This document shows, one piece after another, positions 27,787 to 36,738 of a stretch of DNA of 64,000 nucleotides. A model generated the notes under the pieces. That model did not search any database. It had not been told where the DNA came from and saw only the letters and a program-made list of their open reading frames with translations. Within the stretch, counting starts at the first letter, position 1. Every line of letters starts with the position of its first letter. The position numbers and the translations under genes were made by a program. Origin of the DNA: Achromobacter kerstersii (lineage in GTDB: Bacteria > Pseudomonadota > Gammaproteobacteria > Burkholderiales > Burkholderiaceae_B); assembly GCF_902859595.1 (NCBI RefSeq), contig NZ_CADIJQ010000002.1:62001-126000 (forward strand), in the 5' to 3' direction.

Positions 27787-29001
27787 TTATTTCTTGACCA
27801 GCTTGCAGGTGGACTCGGACAGCTTGGTGTAGACCTCGTCGCCAGGCAGCGTGGCCACGACCTTGTAGTAGTCCCACGGGCCCTTGGATTCGGCCGGGGT
27901 CTTCACTTGCATCAGGTACATGTCATGGACCATGCGGCCGTCTTCGCGCACATAGCCGCCTTGGGTGAAGAAGTCGTTGATCTTGTTCGACTTCATCCAC
28001 TTGATGACGGTGTCGGCGTCGTCCGTGCCTGTTGCCTTCACGGCGTTCAGGTAGAACATCGTCGACGAGTAGTCGCCCGCTTGCAGCATCGACGGCTTGC
28101 GGCCGACCTTGGCTTCAAACTTCTTGGCCCAGGCGCGCGAGGCATCGGATTGATCCCAGTACCAGCCGTCGGTCAGGTACATGCCTTGCGTGGCTTGCAG
28201 GCCCAGCGAGTGCACGTCGTTGATGAACACGAGCAGGCCGGCCATCTTCATCGTCTTGGTCACGCCGAATTCATTGGCGGCCTTGATGGTGTTGATGGTG
28301 TCGCCACCCGCGTTGGCCATGCCCAGAATCTGCGCCTTGGAGGCTTGCGCTTGCAACAGGAAGGACGAGAAGTCCGATGCGCCCAGCGGTGCGCGCACCT
28401 GGCCCTTGATCTCGCCGCCGGCAGCCTTCACAACCGCCACGGTGTCGCGTTCCAGCGCGTGGCCGAAGGCGTAGTCGGCCGTCAGGAAGAACCAGCTCTT
28501 GCCGCCGTCCTTCACCACCGCCGAACCGGTGCCGCGCGCCAGCGCCACGGTGTCGTAGGCGTAGTGGACGGTGTAGGGCGAACATTGCGCGTTGGTCAGG
28601 TCGGATGCGCCCGCGCCCACGGCGATGAACGGCTTTTTCTTTTCAGCCGCCACGGCCGCCATGGCCAGGCTGGTGGCCGAGTTCGTGCCCGCAACAATGA
28701 CGTCGACCTTCTGCTGGTCGAACCATTCGCGTGCGCGCGCCGACGCCACGTCGGCCTTGTTCTGGTGGTCGGCCGAGACAACTTCGATCTTCTTGCCGTT
28801 GATGGTGCCGCCGGCGTCTTCGATCGCCATGCGGATCGCGTCCAGACCAGCCTTGCCGTCGATGTCGGAATACACGCCCGACATGTCGGTGATGAAGCCG
28901 ATGCGGATGACATCGTCGGAGATACCTTGCGCGTGGGCGGTTGCCCCTGCAAATCCCAGGCCCGCCATGGCCAGTGCAGCAGTGATGGTGTGCAGCTTCA
29001 T
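27787..29001 (-). CDS. livK: branched-chain amino-acid-type ABC transporter, periplasmic binding protein
   Basis: This 404-residue secreted binding protein has a signal peptide (about residues 1-24, cut after AHA) and a type I periplasmic binding fold: IGFITDMSGVYSDIDGKAGLDAIRMAIEDAGG, VDVIVAGTNSATSLAMAAVA and WYWDQSDASRAWAKKFEA. The ATG at 29001 follows a good ribosome-binding site (AGAGGAG) and begins the signal peptide; the open frame extends to 29154 over the neighbouring gene without support. It differs strongly from the binding protein of the first liv operon, so the ligands probably differ. Related proteins in this family bind aromatic acids as well as amino acids. Confidence 0.92.
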   Translation of the reverse strand: MKLHTITAALAMAGLGFAGATAHAQGISDDVIRIGFITDMSGVYSDIDGKAGLDAIRMAIEDAGGTINGKKIEVVSADHQNKADVASARAREWFDQQKVDVIVAGTNSATSLAMAAVAAEKKKPFIAVGAGASDLTNAQCSPYTVHYAYDTVALARGTGSAVVKDGGKSWFFLTADYAFGHALERDTVAVVKAAGGEIKGQVRAPLGASDFSSFLLQAQASKAQILGMANAGGDTINTIKAANEFGVTKTMKMAGLLVFINDVHSLGLQATQGMYLTDGWYWDQSDASRAWAKKFEAKVGRKPSMLQAGDYSSTMFYLNAVKATGTDDADTVIKWMKSNKINDFFTQGGYVREDGRMVHDMYLMQVKTPAESKGPWDYYKVVATLPGDEVYTKLSESTCKLVKK

Positions 29002-29062
29002 GGGATGACTCCTCTTCCCTACGGTGTAGTGTTGCCGGGGGTCCGGCGGATGACAGGTTGTT

Positions 29063-29773
29063 TTAGACGCCCAACAATTCGTTGAGCGTGTCCTGTTTTT
29101 CTGAAAGTTCTGCGGCTTCGAAATGCTCGACGATCTGGCCGTGCTCCATGACATAGAAGCGGTCAGCCAGCGGAGCCGCGAAGCGGAAGTTCTGCTCGAC
29201 CATGACGATCGTGTAGCCGCGCTGCTTCAGCGTCTTGATCATGCGGGCAAGCGCCTGCACGATGACGGGCGCCAGGCCTTCGGAGATTTCGTCCAGCAGC
29301 AGCAAATTGGCGCCGGTGCGCAGAATGCGCGCCACGGCCAGCATCTGTTGTTCGCCGCCCGACAAGCGCGTGCCCGGCGAATTCCGGCGCTCTTGCAGGT
29401 TGGGGAACATGTCGTAGATTTCGGCCAGCGACATGCCGCCGCCCAGCGAACCCACGACCGGCGGCAGCAGCAGATTTTCTTCGCAAGACAGGCTGGCGAA
29501 GATGCCGCGTTCTTCGGGGCAATAGCCCACGCCCAGGTGGGCGATTTTGTAGGTGGGCAGGTCGATGGCTTCGGTGCCGTGAATGCGCACCGAGCCCTTG
29601 CGGGAACCCGTCAGCCCGAGAATCGCGCGCAACGTCGTGGTGCGGCCGGCGCCATTGCGGCCCAGCAGCGTGACGACTTCACCTTGCCCCACGCGCATAT
29701 CCACGCCGTGCAGGATGTGCGATTCCCCGTACCAGGCTTGCAAGCCTGAAATTTCCAGTGCCGGGGTGCTCAT
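29063..29773 (-). CDS. livF: ABC transporter ATPase, LivF family
   Basis: This 236-residue ATPase has the Walker A-like GRNGAGRTT, in which the usual Lys of GKT/S is an Arg at the DNA level (GGCCGCAATGGCGCCGGCCGC). It also has GYCPEERGIFASLSCEENL, signature LSGGEQQMLAVARIL, Walker B LLLLDEISEGLAP and VEQNFRFAAPLADR. The GAGRTT variant is known in a subset of LivF proteins. It overlaps livG by 4 bases and precedes livK. Confidence 0.93.
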   Translation of the reverse strand: MSTPALEISGLQAWYGESHILHGVDMRVGQGEVVTLLGRNGAGRTTTLRAILGLTGSRKGSVRIHGTEAIDLPTYKIAHLGVGYCPEERGIFASLSCEENLLLPPVVGSLGGGMSLAEIYDMFPNLQERRNSPGTRLSGGEQQMLAVARILRTGANLLLLDEISEGLAPVIVQALARMIKTLKQRGYTIVMVEQNFRFAAPLADRFYVMEHGQIVEHFEAAELSEKQDTLNELLGV

Positions 29774-30543
29774 GCGTGCGCTCCTTGAAGTTCGCCGTCG
29801 GTGGTGCCCATGTACGCCTGCATCACGGCCGGATGGCGGGAGACTTCGGCGTACGTGCCTTCGGCCAGCACCGAGCCGCGCGCGAGCACGGTGATGGTGT
29901 TGGCGATGGAGGACACGACGTTCATGTTGTGTTCCACCATCAGGATCGTGCGCCCGGCGCTGACGCGCTTGATCAGCTGCGTGACGCGGTCCACGTCTTC
30001 GTGGCCCATGCCCTGCGTGGGCTCGTCCAGCAGCATCAGTTCGGGTTCCATCGCCAGCGTGGTGGCGATTTCCAGCGCGCGCTTGCGGCCATACGGCAGA
30101 TTCACCGTGGTCTCGTTCGCAAAGGCGCCCAGGTCCACCTGTTCAAGCAGCGCGCGCGCCGGCTCGTTCAAGGACGCCAGCCGCTTGTCGCTTTGCCAGA
30201 AGTGAAACGACAGCCCCGTCTTGCGCTGCAAGCCGATGCGCACGTTCTCAAGCACGGTCAGGTGTGGGAACACCGCCGAAATCTGGAACGAGCGAATCAC
30301 GCCACGCCGCGCAATCTGCGCGGGGCGCTCGCCGGTAATGTCGATACCGTTGAACTTGATGGTTCCCGACGTGGGAGATAAGAACTTGGTAAGCAGGTTG
30401 AAGCATGTGGTCTTGCCCGCGCCGTTAGGCCCGATCAAGGCATGAATCTCGCCTCGCTTGATACGCAAATCGACCCCATTGACCGCGACGAATCCGCGGA
30501 ACTCCTTGGTGAGGCCTTTTGTCTCCAGGATTGTGTCATCCAT
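29770..30543 (-). CDS. livG: ABC transporter ATPase, LivG family
   Basis: This 257-residue ATPase heads the second liv operon. Motifs: Walker A GPNGAGKTTCFNL, GVIRSFQISAVFPHLTVLENV, LPYGRKRALEIATTLAM (the LivG form of the signature), Walker B LMLLDEPTQGMG and VEHNMNVV. The ATG at 30543 is chosen because the conserved sequence starts there; the frame remains open to 30678 without family similarity. The operon order G-F-K-H-M differs from that of the first liv operon (K-H-MG-F). Confidence 0.94.
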   Translation of the reverse strand: MDDTILETKGLTKEFRGFVAVNGVDLRIKRGEIHALIGPNGAGKTTCFNLLTKFLSPTSGTIKFNGIDITGERPAQIARRGVIRSFQISAVFPHLTVLENVRIGLQRKTGLSFHFWQSDKRLASLNEPARALLEQVDLGAFANETTVNLPYGRKRALEIATTLAMEPELMLLDEPTQGMGHEDVDRVTQLIKRVSAGRTILMVEHNMNVVSSIANTITVLARGSVLAEGTYAEVSRHPAVMQAYMGTTDGELQGAHA

Positions 30544-30896
30544 GTCCGCTGCACCAGCGTTGTATTTATATGGTCTCTGCCTGCCGTCGTTGCGACAGAC
30601 CCCCGCGGGGTCAGAAAACCAGAGATGTCTCGTAGTTTTCTGATGAGTTGCCGGCGAGTATGCGGACCTCTTTATCAAAATTCCATGAGGGTTTTACATA
30701 GGTTTTGCAGTGCGGAAAGGTCAATTGTCGGCAGGCCGACAATACACGCCGCTCAAGGCGGGAAAACCCTTTTCCATGCGCAATGCATTGCAGCAAATAC
30801 GCGTTGATTCTTATCAATTGATCAAACAAATTCAGCGAGGGAAAACCCCGGTTTTCCGCTCGCTGAAATCACAATGCCCTATTTGGACCGCAGGGT
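30544..30896. other. 353-base intergenic region between livG and nth
   Basis: No gene is visible. The region is AT-richer than its surroundings. On the minus strand TATAAA (30570-30565) lies about 20 bases before the livG ATG and could be a -10 box, but no matching -35 is clear. The nth stop codon is at the right edge. The palindromic TTGTCGGCAGGCCGACAA at 30724-30741 (8-base arms) is a possible operator. Confidence 0.45.
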
Positions 30897-31532
30897 TTAC
30901 GCGGGTGTTTTTTGTTTGAATTCACACAGATCGGAAATGCCGCATTGGGGGCACTTCGGTTTGCGCGCCACGCAGATGTAGCGGCCATGCAGGATCAGCC
31001 AGTGATGAGCGTCCTGGATATATTCGCGCGGGATGAATTTCACGAGCTTGTCTTCCACTTCAAGCACGTTCTTGCCCGGCGCGATACCGGTGCGGTTCGA
31101 CACGCGAAAGATATGCGTATCCACCGCCATCGTGGGCTGGCCGAATGCGGTGTTGAGCACGACGTTGGCCGTCTTGCGGCCCACGCCCGGCAGCGATTCC
31201 AATGCCTCGCGCGTTTGCGGCACTTCGCCGCCGTGATGCTCAAGCAATATCCGACAGGTGGCGATCGTGTTCTTGGCTTTGGTGCGGTACAGCCCGATGG
31301 TCTTGATGTAATCGGACAAGCCTTCTTCGCCCAGCGCCAGCAACGCTTCGGGCGTGCCGTATTGCGGGAAGAATTTACGCGTGGCGATGTTGACTGACTT
31401 GTCGGTGGCCTGCGCCGACAACAGCACCGCGATCAGCAGCTGGAACGGCGTGTCGTATTCCAGTTCGGTCGTGGGGTTCGGGTTGGCCGCTTGCAGGCGG
31501 GCGAAGATCTCACGGCGTTTGGCTGCGTTCAT
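30897..31532 (-). CDS. nth: endonuclease III
   Basis: This 211-residue DNA glycosylase/AP lyase removes oxidised pyrimidines. The catalytic Lys120 (in [12 protein letters not shown], helix-hairpin-helix) and Asp138 (VDTHIFRV) sit at the same numbers as in E. coli Nth, confirming the start. The C-terminal 4Fe-4S loop has the C-x6-C-x2-C-x5-C spacing ([17 protein letters not shown]). The start overlaps the RnfB-like gene by 4 bases (ATGA). Confidence 0.98.
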   Translation of the reverse strand: MNAAKRREIFARLQAANPNPTTELEYDTPFQLLIAVLLSAQATDKSVNIATRKFFPQYGTPEALLALGEEGLSDYIKTIGLYRTKAKNTIATCRILLEHHGGEVPQTREALESLPGVGRKTANVVLNTAFGQPTMAVDTHIFRVSNRTGIAPGKNVLEVEDKLVKFIPREYIQDAHHWLILHGRYICVARKPKCPQCGISDLCEFKQKTPA

Positions 31533-32173
31533 GACTGCGTCGGATTACGGCGGGCCCGGGCGCGGGCCAACGCGGATTCAATGGCGGAGCGCTTGCGGTC
31601 TTCGCTTTGCGCGTCGTCGGCGGCGGGCGGGGGCGCACTTGCGGCGGCGGGCGTCTCTGGCGCCATCAGGCGGGCGTTGTCGGCAGCCAGGCGTTCGGCT
31701 CGCGCCTGGTGGCTGCGATGCCGTTGGCGGCTGATGGTGGCGTCTTCTGCGGTCCATGCGCGGCCGGCAGGCACCATTTGAATACAGTCCACCGGACAGG
31801 GCGCCACGCACAGATCACAGCCCGTGCACCAATCGGCCAGCACGGTATGCATGTGTTTGTTTGCGCCCACGATCGCGTCGACCGGACAGGCCTGGATGCA
31901 CAGCGTACAGCCGATGCAGTGCGATTCATCGATGCGGGCAACCAGCAGCGGGCCGGGTTCGCCGCGCTCAAGGTCCAGCGGCAGGGCGGGGGTTTGCAGC
32001 AGGGCGGACAGCGCGGCGATGCCGTCGTCGCCACCGGGCGGGCAGCGGTTGATCGGCGCTGAGCCGTCCGCGATGGCGTCGGCATAAGGCCGGCAGCCGT
32101 CATAGCCGCACTTGGTGCATTGCGTCTGGGGCAGCAAGGCGTCGATGCGGTCGGCAAGTGAGCGACAGGACAT
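31529..32173 (-). CDS. rnfB: RnfB-like electron transport ferredoxin without membrane anchor
   Basis: This 214-residue protein carries an Fe-S domain ([18 protein letters not shown] with a later Cys in NRCPPGG, about residues 18-48) and two 4Fe-4S ferredoxin motifs ([14 protein letters not shown] and [14 protein letters not shown], about 85-130), as in RnfB/RsxB. It starts directly before the Fe-S domain: no N-terminal transmembrane helix is present, unlike E. coli RnfB. About 75 residues of Ala/Arg-rich, probably disordered tail follow. The frame extends to 32260 but the ATG at 32173 fits the family. No rnfA, C, D, G or E gene is nearby. It is translationally coupled to nth. Confidence 0.85.
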   Translation of the reverse strand: MSCRSLADRIDALLPQTQCTKCGYDGCRPYADAIADGSAPINRCPPGGDDGIAALSALLQTPALPLDLERGEPGPLLVARIDESHCIGCTLCIQACPVDAIVGANKHMHTVLADWCTGCDLCVAPCPVDCIQMVPAGRAWTAEDATISRQRHRSHQARAERLAADNARLMAPETPAAASAPPPAADDAQSEDRKRSAIESALARARARRNPTQS

Positions 32174-32185
32174 GTAAGGCCAATA

Positions 32186-32210
32186 AAAGAAAAGGGGCCA
32201 CGCGGGCCCC
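32186..32210 (-). terminator. terminator downstream of phaZ
   Basis: GGGGCC and GGCCCC arms (32194-32210); on the minus strand the stem is followed by TTTTCTTTT. A second GC palindrome (GCGCGGGCC / GGCCCGCGC, 32237-32255) lies between it and the phaZ stop. Confidence 0.8.
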
Positions 32211-32284
32211 GTGAAATACGGATCAGGCTTGAGGAGGCGCGGGCCAGGCCCGCGCGTCACCTGCCGGACGGCGCTGTGCCGTCG

Positions 32285-33511
32285 TCAAGCCGATTGCCGG
32301 ATGAATTCGGCAATTTTAGGACAGATCATTTCGCGCCAGCGGCGGCCCGAGAAAATGCCGTAGTGGCCGCAGTTCGGCGCCGTGTAGTGCGACTTGCGCT
32401 CGGCCGGAATGTTCTTGCACAGCTTGATGGCCGCACGCGTCTGGCCCTGGCCCGAGATATCGTCCAGCTCGCCTTCAATGGTGAAGAGCGCAACCTTCTT
32501 GATGTCGGCGGGGCGCACCGTCTGGCCGTCGACTTCCCACGTGCCGCTGGGCAGCGCGAAGTCCTGGAACACCATGCGGATCGTGTCCAGATAGAACTCG
32601 GCCGGCATGTCCAGCACTGCGTTGTATTCGTCGTAGAAGCGGCGGTGCGCTTCGGCGTCGCTGTCGTCGCCGCGCAGCAAGTCCAGGTAGAACTCGTAGT
32701 GCGACTTCATGTGGCGGTCGGGGTTCATGGCCATGAACCCGGCGTGCTGCAGGAAGCCGGGGTAGACCTTGCGGCCCGCGCCCGGGTAACGCGGCGGCAC
32801 CGGGTGGATCACCTGGCTTTCAAACCACGAATAGGGCTTGGTGGTGGCCAGGCGGTTCACCTGCGTGGGCGACTGGCGCGGGTCGATGGGGCCGCCCATC
32901 ATGACCATGCTGCGCGGCTGGCAGGGGTCATTGGCGGTGGCCATCAGCGACACGGCGGCCAGCACCGGCACGGTGGGCTGGCAGACCGAAATCACGTGCA
33001 CGTCCGGGCCCAGGTGGCGGATGAAATCCTGCACGTAGCGCACGTAGTCGTTCAGATGGAACGGGCCGGCGGCTAGCGGCACCATGCGGGCGTCGACCCA
33101 ATCTGTGACATAAACGTCATGGTTGGGCAGCAGGGCGCGCACGGTGTCGCGCAGCAAGGTCGCATGGTGGCCCGATAGCGGGGCAACCAGCAGCACTTTG
33201 GGGTCATCGCGGCCGGCGAGGCGCACGTCGCGGTGAAAGTGCACCAGGCGGCAGAAGGGCTTGTCCAACGCCAGCGCTTCGGTCACGCGAACGGTCTTGC
33301 CGTTGATCTCGGTGGTGGGAAGATTCCAGGCGGGTTTCTGGTATTCCTTGCCGATACGCGTCATCAGCTCGTACCCCGCGGCCATCTGGCGGGAAATCGG
33401 GGTGTAAGCGAGGGGACTGTAGGGACTGGAGAACAGCTGAGAACCGGCATCCGTGAATGCAGCGAACGGAGTCAGGAAGGCGCGCTGCATTTCGTGCAAT
33501 TGGTACAGCAT
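32285..33511 (-). CDS. phaZ: intracellular polyhydroxybutyrate depolymerase PhaZ
   Basis: This 408-residue alpha/beta-hydrolase mobilises stored polyhydroxyalkanoate granules. The nucleophile-elbow sequence is SVCQPTVPVL, with Cys (about residue 177) instead of Ser, as in the Ralstonia i-PHB depolymerase. Other conserved stretches are DVYVTDWVDARMVPL, EGELDDISGQGQT and the catalytic-His region APNCGHYGIFSGRRWR. No signal peptide is present, consistent with action on granules in the cytoplasm. It is a single-gene unit ending at a terminator. Confidence 0.94.
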   Translation of the reverse strand: MLYQLHEMQRAFLTPFAAFTDAGSQLFSSPYSPLAYTPISRQMAAGYELMTRIGKEYQKPAWNLPTTEINGKTVRVTEALALDKPFCRLVHFHRDVRLAGRDDPKVLLVAPLSGHHATLLRDTVRALLPNHDVYVTDWVDARMVPLAAGPFHLNDYVRYVQDFIRHLGPDVHVISVCQPTVPVLAAVSLMATANDPCQPRSMVMMGGPIDPRQSPTQVNRLATTKPYSWFESQVIHPVPPRYPGAGRKVYPGFLQHAGFMAMNPDRHMKSHYEFYLDLLRGDDSDAEAHRRFYDEYNAVLDMPAEFYLDTIRMVFQDFALPSGTWEVDGQTVRPADIKKVALFTIEGELDDISGQGQTRAAIKLCKNIPAERKSHYTAPNCGHYGIFSGRRWREMICPKIAEFIRQSA

Positions 33512-33723
33512 TTGGAGGATGTCCTTCTGGGTCGAGCGTGTGCCCCGATTATTGCGCCGAGGACTAAAGATATATCCAATCAGCCTAAAGAAACTGCGGC
33601 AAACACCGGGATTCTGTTGCTAAAAAGAGACCCGTCATCCCCTTAGGCACCAGTTTAGGGCGTTTTTTTGCCCAGCATAGAGACCAAAGGGAGGATTTAT
33701 GCACTAGGCCGGCCAGTGCGGGA

Positions 33724-34524
33724 TCACCAGTAATTTTCTACTGCCAGGTTGCCGGGAATGCCCCGGCGGCCCGGCTTGAAACCGCGTTCGCCCAGCAGCT
33801 TGCGAGCGTCCGCCAGCATGTCGGGGTTGCCGCAAAGCATGATCTTCGCCTGCTCCGGGTCCAGCGGCAGCCCGGCCAGCTGCTCTAGCCGGCCATCGGC
33901 GATCAGCGTGGTCAGGCGCTCTTGCGGCATGCCGGGCAGCGCTTCGCGGGTGGCGATGGGCAGGTAGATGAGCTTTTGCGGATCTGCCGCAAACACCTCG
34001 GCCAGTTCCGGCCGCGCGCCCCAGGATTCGATTTCTTCGCGATAGGCCAGCTCCGCCACGGTGCGCACGCCGTGCACCAGAATGATGCGGCGATAGGCGC
34101 GCCATGTGGCGGGGTCGCGCAGCAGCGACAGGTAGGCCGACAGGCCGGTGCCGGAAGCCAAAAGCCACAGGTCGCCGCCGGGCGCGAAGCGTTCCAGCGT
34201 CAGGAAACCGTAGGGCGTTTTTTCGACGTACAAGGCATCGCCCGGGCGCAACTGCGCCATGCGGGGGCTGAACAGGCCGTCGGGAACCACGATGGAATAG
34301 AACTCCAGCCCGGACTCGTGCGGGGCGGACACCATCGAGTAGGCGCGCCACAGCGTGGGCGGGCCGTGGGGATCATCAGCCCCGGGTAAACCGACCCGGG
34401 CGAACTGGCCCGGCAGGAACGTATACGCGTCGTCGCGCGTTACGCGCAATGAGAACAGCTTGTCGGGCACCCAGGTGTGGATCTGAGTGACGGTTTGGCG
34501 CGTGTATTTGGAGTCGTCGGTCAT
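33724..34524 (-). CDS. fpr: ferredoxin-NADP+ reductase
   Basis: This 266-residue flavoenzyme exchanges electrons between NADPH and ferredoxin or flavodoxin. FAD-binding motif RAYSMVSAP and SIVVPDGLFSP, NADP-binding LLASGTGLSAYLSLL, LVHGVRTVAELAYREEI and IMLCGNPDML are all present, and the C-terminus NLAVENYW ends in an aromatic residue stacking on FAD, typical of the bacterial subclass. It lies 49 bases downstream of the FdxA gene on the same strand, so the ferredoxin is a likely partner. Past its stop a palindrome (GCACT-A-GGCC / GGCCAGTGC, 33701-33719) without T-run may end transcription. Confidence 0.95.
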   Translation of the reverse strand: MTDDSKYTRQTVTQIHTWVPDKLFSLRVTRDDAYTFLPGQFARVGLPGADDPHGPPTLWRAYSMVSAPHESGLEFYSIVVPDGLFSPRMAQLRPGDALYVEKTPYGFLTLERFAPGGDLWLLASGTGLSAYLSLLRDPATWRAYRRIILVHGVRTVAELAYREEIESWGARPELAEVFAADPQKLIYLPIATREALPGMPQERLTTLIADGRLEQLAGLPLDPEQAKIMLCGNPDMLADARKLLGERGFKPGRRGIPGNLAVENYW

Positions 34525-34573
34525 CGGGGCATCGCACGAAACCGGTTGCCAGGCGGCAGCCAGCTATCGCGGA

Positions 34574-34897
34574 TTATTTTTCCAGGAATTGCAGCTTGTC
34601 CTGCTTGCCGTTCCAGTCGTCGGCGTCCGGCAGGGGCTTCTTGGCGCGGCTGATGCTGGCGAACTCGGGCGAGAGCTCAGCGTTCAGCGCGATGAAATTC
34701 AGTTGGTCTTGCGGCACGTCTTCTTCGGCGTAGATCGCATTGGCCGGGCATTCCGGGATGCAGACGGCGCAGTCGATGCATTCGTCGGGATCGATCACGA
34801 GGAAGTTCGGACCCTCACGAAAACAGTCCACCGGGCACACATCAACGCAATCGGTGTACTTGCACTTAATACAGTTTTCGGTGACAACGTGGGTCAT
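34574..34897 (-). CDS. fdxA: 7Fe ferredoxin FdxA
   Basis: This 107-residue ferredoxin has one 3Fe-4S and one 4Fe-4S cluster. The cysteine pattern [17 protein letters not shown] near residue 9 and [12 protein letters not shown] near residue 40 with the long C-terminal extension (about residues 60-107) is that of Azotobacter-type FdI/FdxA. It is soluble and acidic. It is read divergently from pncB and upstream of the ferredoxin-NADP reductase. Confidence 0.96.
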   Translation of the reverse strand: MTHVVTENCIKCKYTDCVDVCPVDCFREGPNFLVIDPDECIDCAVCIPECPANAIYAEEDVPQDQLNFIALNAELSPEFASISRAKKPLPDADDWNGKQDKLQFLEK

Positions 34898-35054
34898 TCA
34901 GGAACTCCGGGATCGGCGGCATTTGTGTCTTGTTGGGCGGATTTTACCCAATGCGCGCCCGATGTGCCGGTAATACCCGTATTGACTTCGTGGCCCATGG
35001 CCCTGAACCCCCGGTTCTCTATGCTATGGTGTCGCGAAACCGATACGCGCAATC

Positions 35055-36230
35055 ATGATAATCACTTCGCTGCTCGACACCGATCTGTATAAATTCAGCA
35101 TGATGCAGGTGGTACTGCATCAGTTCCCCGCTGCACAGGTCGAGTACCGTTACAAGTGCCGCACCGTTGGGGCCGATCTGCGCCCCTATCTGGATGAAAT
35201 CCGCGAAGAAGTGCACCAGCTGTGCCAGCTGCGCTTCACCCAGGATGAGCTGGATTATCTGGGCGGCTTGCGCTTCATCAAGAGCGACTTCGTCGACTTT
35301 CTTGGCCTGTTCCATCTGCCCGAGCGCTGCATCCACATCACTGAAGGCGATGCGCCGGGCGAGATCGCCATTGAAGTGAAAGGCCCGTGGCTGCACACGA
35401 TTCTCTTCGAGATCCCGGTGCTGGCCATCGTCAACGAGGTCTACTTCCGCAACACACGCAAGAACCCCGATTGGGAAGAAGGCCGCCAGCGTCTGCAATC
35501 CAAGATGCACCTGGTGCTGGACGACCCGGCGCTGGCCGATTTCCGCGTGGCTGAATACGGCACGCGCCGCCGCTTCTCCAAGGTCTGGCACCAGGAAGTG
35601 GTGTCCACCATGAAGGCCCAGATGGGCGAGCATTTTGCAGGCACCAGCAACGTGTTGCTGGCCAAGCAGCATGAAGTGCTGCCGCTGGGCACGATGGGCC
35701 ACGAATACTTGCAGGCTTGCCAGGCGCTGGGGCCGCGGTTGCGGGATTCGCAGGTGTTTGCGCTGGAAGTCTGGGCCAAGGAATACCGGGGCGACCTCGG
35801 CATTGCGCTGTCGGACGTCTACGGCATGGACGCGTTCCTGCGCGACTTCGACATGTATTTCTGCAAGCTCTTTGACGGCGCCCGCCACGATTCCGGCGAC
35901 CCCTTCGTCTGGGGCGAACGCTTGCTTGAGCACTACCGCAAGAACCGCGTGGACCCGCGCGCGAAGACGCTGGTGTTCTCGGATTCGCTGACCTTCCCGC
36001 GCGCAATCGAGCTGGCCCGCCAGTTCTCGGGCCGCTGCAAGGTGTCTTTCGGCATCGGCACGAACCTGACCAACGACCTGGGCCACGAACCATTGCAGAT
36101 CGTCATGAAGATGGTCCGCTGCAATGGCCAGCCGGTGGCCAAGGTGTCTGATGCGCCAGAAAAAACCATGTGCGACGACCCCGCCTATCTGGCGTATCTG
36201 CGCCAGGTGTTTCAGTTGCCTCCCGCCTGA
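35055..36230 (+). CDS. pncB: nicotinate phosphoribosyltransferase
   Basis: This 391-residue enzyme makes nicotinate mononucleotide from nicotinate and PRPP in the NAD salvage pathway. It begins [17 protein letters not shown] and has the family motifs [50 protein letters not shown] and [10 protein letters not shown]. Length matches E. coli PncB (400). No other NAD salvage gene is adjacent. The next gene (RidA family) starts 66 bases on. Confidence 0.98.
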   Translation: MIITSLLDTDLYKFSMMQVVLHQFPAAQVEYRYKCRTVGADLRPYLDEIREEVHQLCQLRFTQDELDYLGGLRFIKSDFVDFLGLFHLPERCIHITEGDAPGEIAIEVKGPWLHTILFEIPVLAIVNEVYFRNTRKNPDWEEGRQRLQSKMHLVLDDPALADFRVAEYGTRRRFSKVWHQEVVSTMKAQMGEHFAGTSNVLLAKQHEVLPLGTMGHEYLQACQALGPRLRDSQVFALEVWAKEYRGDLGIALSDVYGMDAFLRDFDMYFCKLFDGARHDSGDPFVWGERLLEHYRKNRVDPRAKTLVFSDSLTFPRAIELARQFSGRCKVSFGIGTNLTNDLGHEPLQIVMKMVRCNGQPVAKVSDAPEKTMCDDPAYLAYLRQVFQLPPA

Positions 36231-36296
36231 GGGCGGCTCGGGGTAAATTGCTGGTTTCCAGTTTCATCAACCCAACTCGACTCTAGGGGAATATTC

Positions 36297-36647
36297 ATGA
36301 GCAGCATCAAGCGCTTCCACGTCGCCAAGCGCCTGTCGGACATGGCCGTGTACAACGGTGTCGCGTACCTGGCAGGCCAGGTGCCGGACGACGCCAAGCT
36401 GGACATTACCGGCCAGACCGAGCAAGTGCTGGCGACGATCGATCGCCTGCTGGCCGAAGCCGGCACCGACAAGACCAAGATCCTGATGGCCCAGATCTAC
36501 GTGGCCAACATCAAGGAATTCGACGGCATGAACAAGGCATGGGACGCCTGGGTCGCTGACGGCAATTCGCCTCCGCGCGCCACGGTTGAAGCCCGCCTGG
36601 CCAACCCGGATTTCAAGGTCGAGATCATTGTGACGGCCGCTATCTAA
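36297..36647 (+). CDS. RidA family protein (YjgF/YER057c/UK114)
   Basis: This is a 116-residue protein with the RidA fold. RidA proteins hydrolyse reactive enamines and imines formed by PLP enzymes. Recognised by YNGVAYLAGQVPDD, QTEQVLATIDRLLAEAG, MAQIYVAN and the conserved Arg in SPPRATVEARLANP, which binds the imine carboxylate in active members. It is a subfamily distinct from RidA itself, so the substrate is open. It is followed by a strong terminator. Confidence 0.93.
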   Translation: MSSIKRFHVAKRLSDMAVYNGVAYLAGQVPDDAKLDITGQTEQVLATIDRLLAEAGTDKTKILMAQIYVANIKEFDGMNKAWDAWVADGNSPPRATVEARLANPDFKVEIIVTAAI

Positions 36648-36667
36648 GCGACTGCCGCCCGCAAGTG

Positions 36668-36698
36668 AAAAGCCCTTCGGCATGCCGAAGGGCTTTTT
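36668..36698 (+). terminator. terminator downstream of the RidA-family gene
   Basis: AAAAGCCCTTCGGC and GCCGAAGGGCTTTTT arms over an AT centre. The A-run on the other side could also serve the convergent flavodoxin-like gene. Confidence 0.93.
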
Positions 36699-36738
36699 CT
36701 TTGAGCCTTGCACGCCTCTGCGCCAACGCGAAGGGGCG

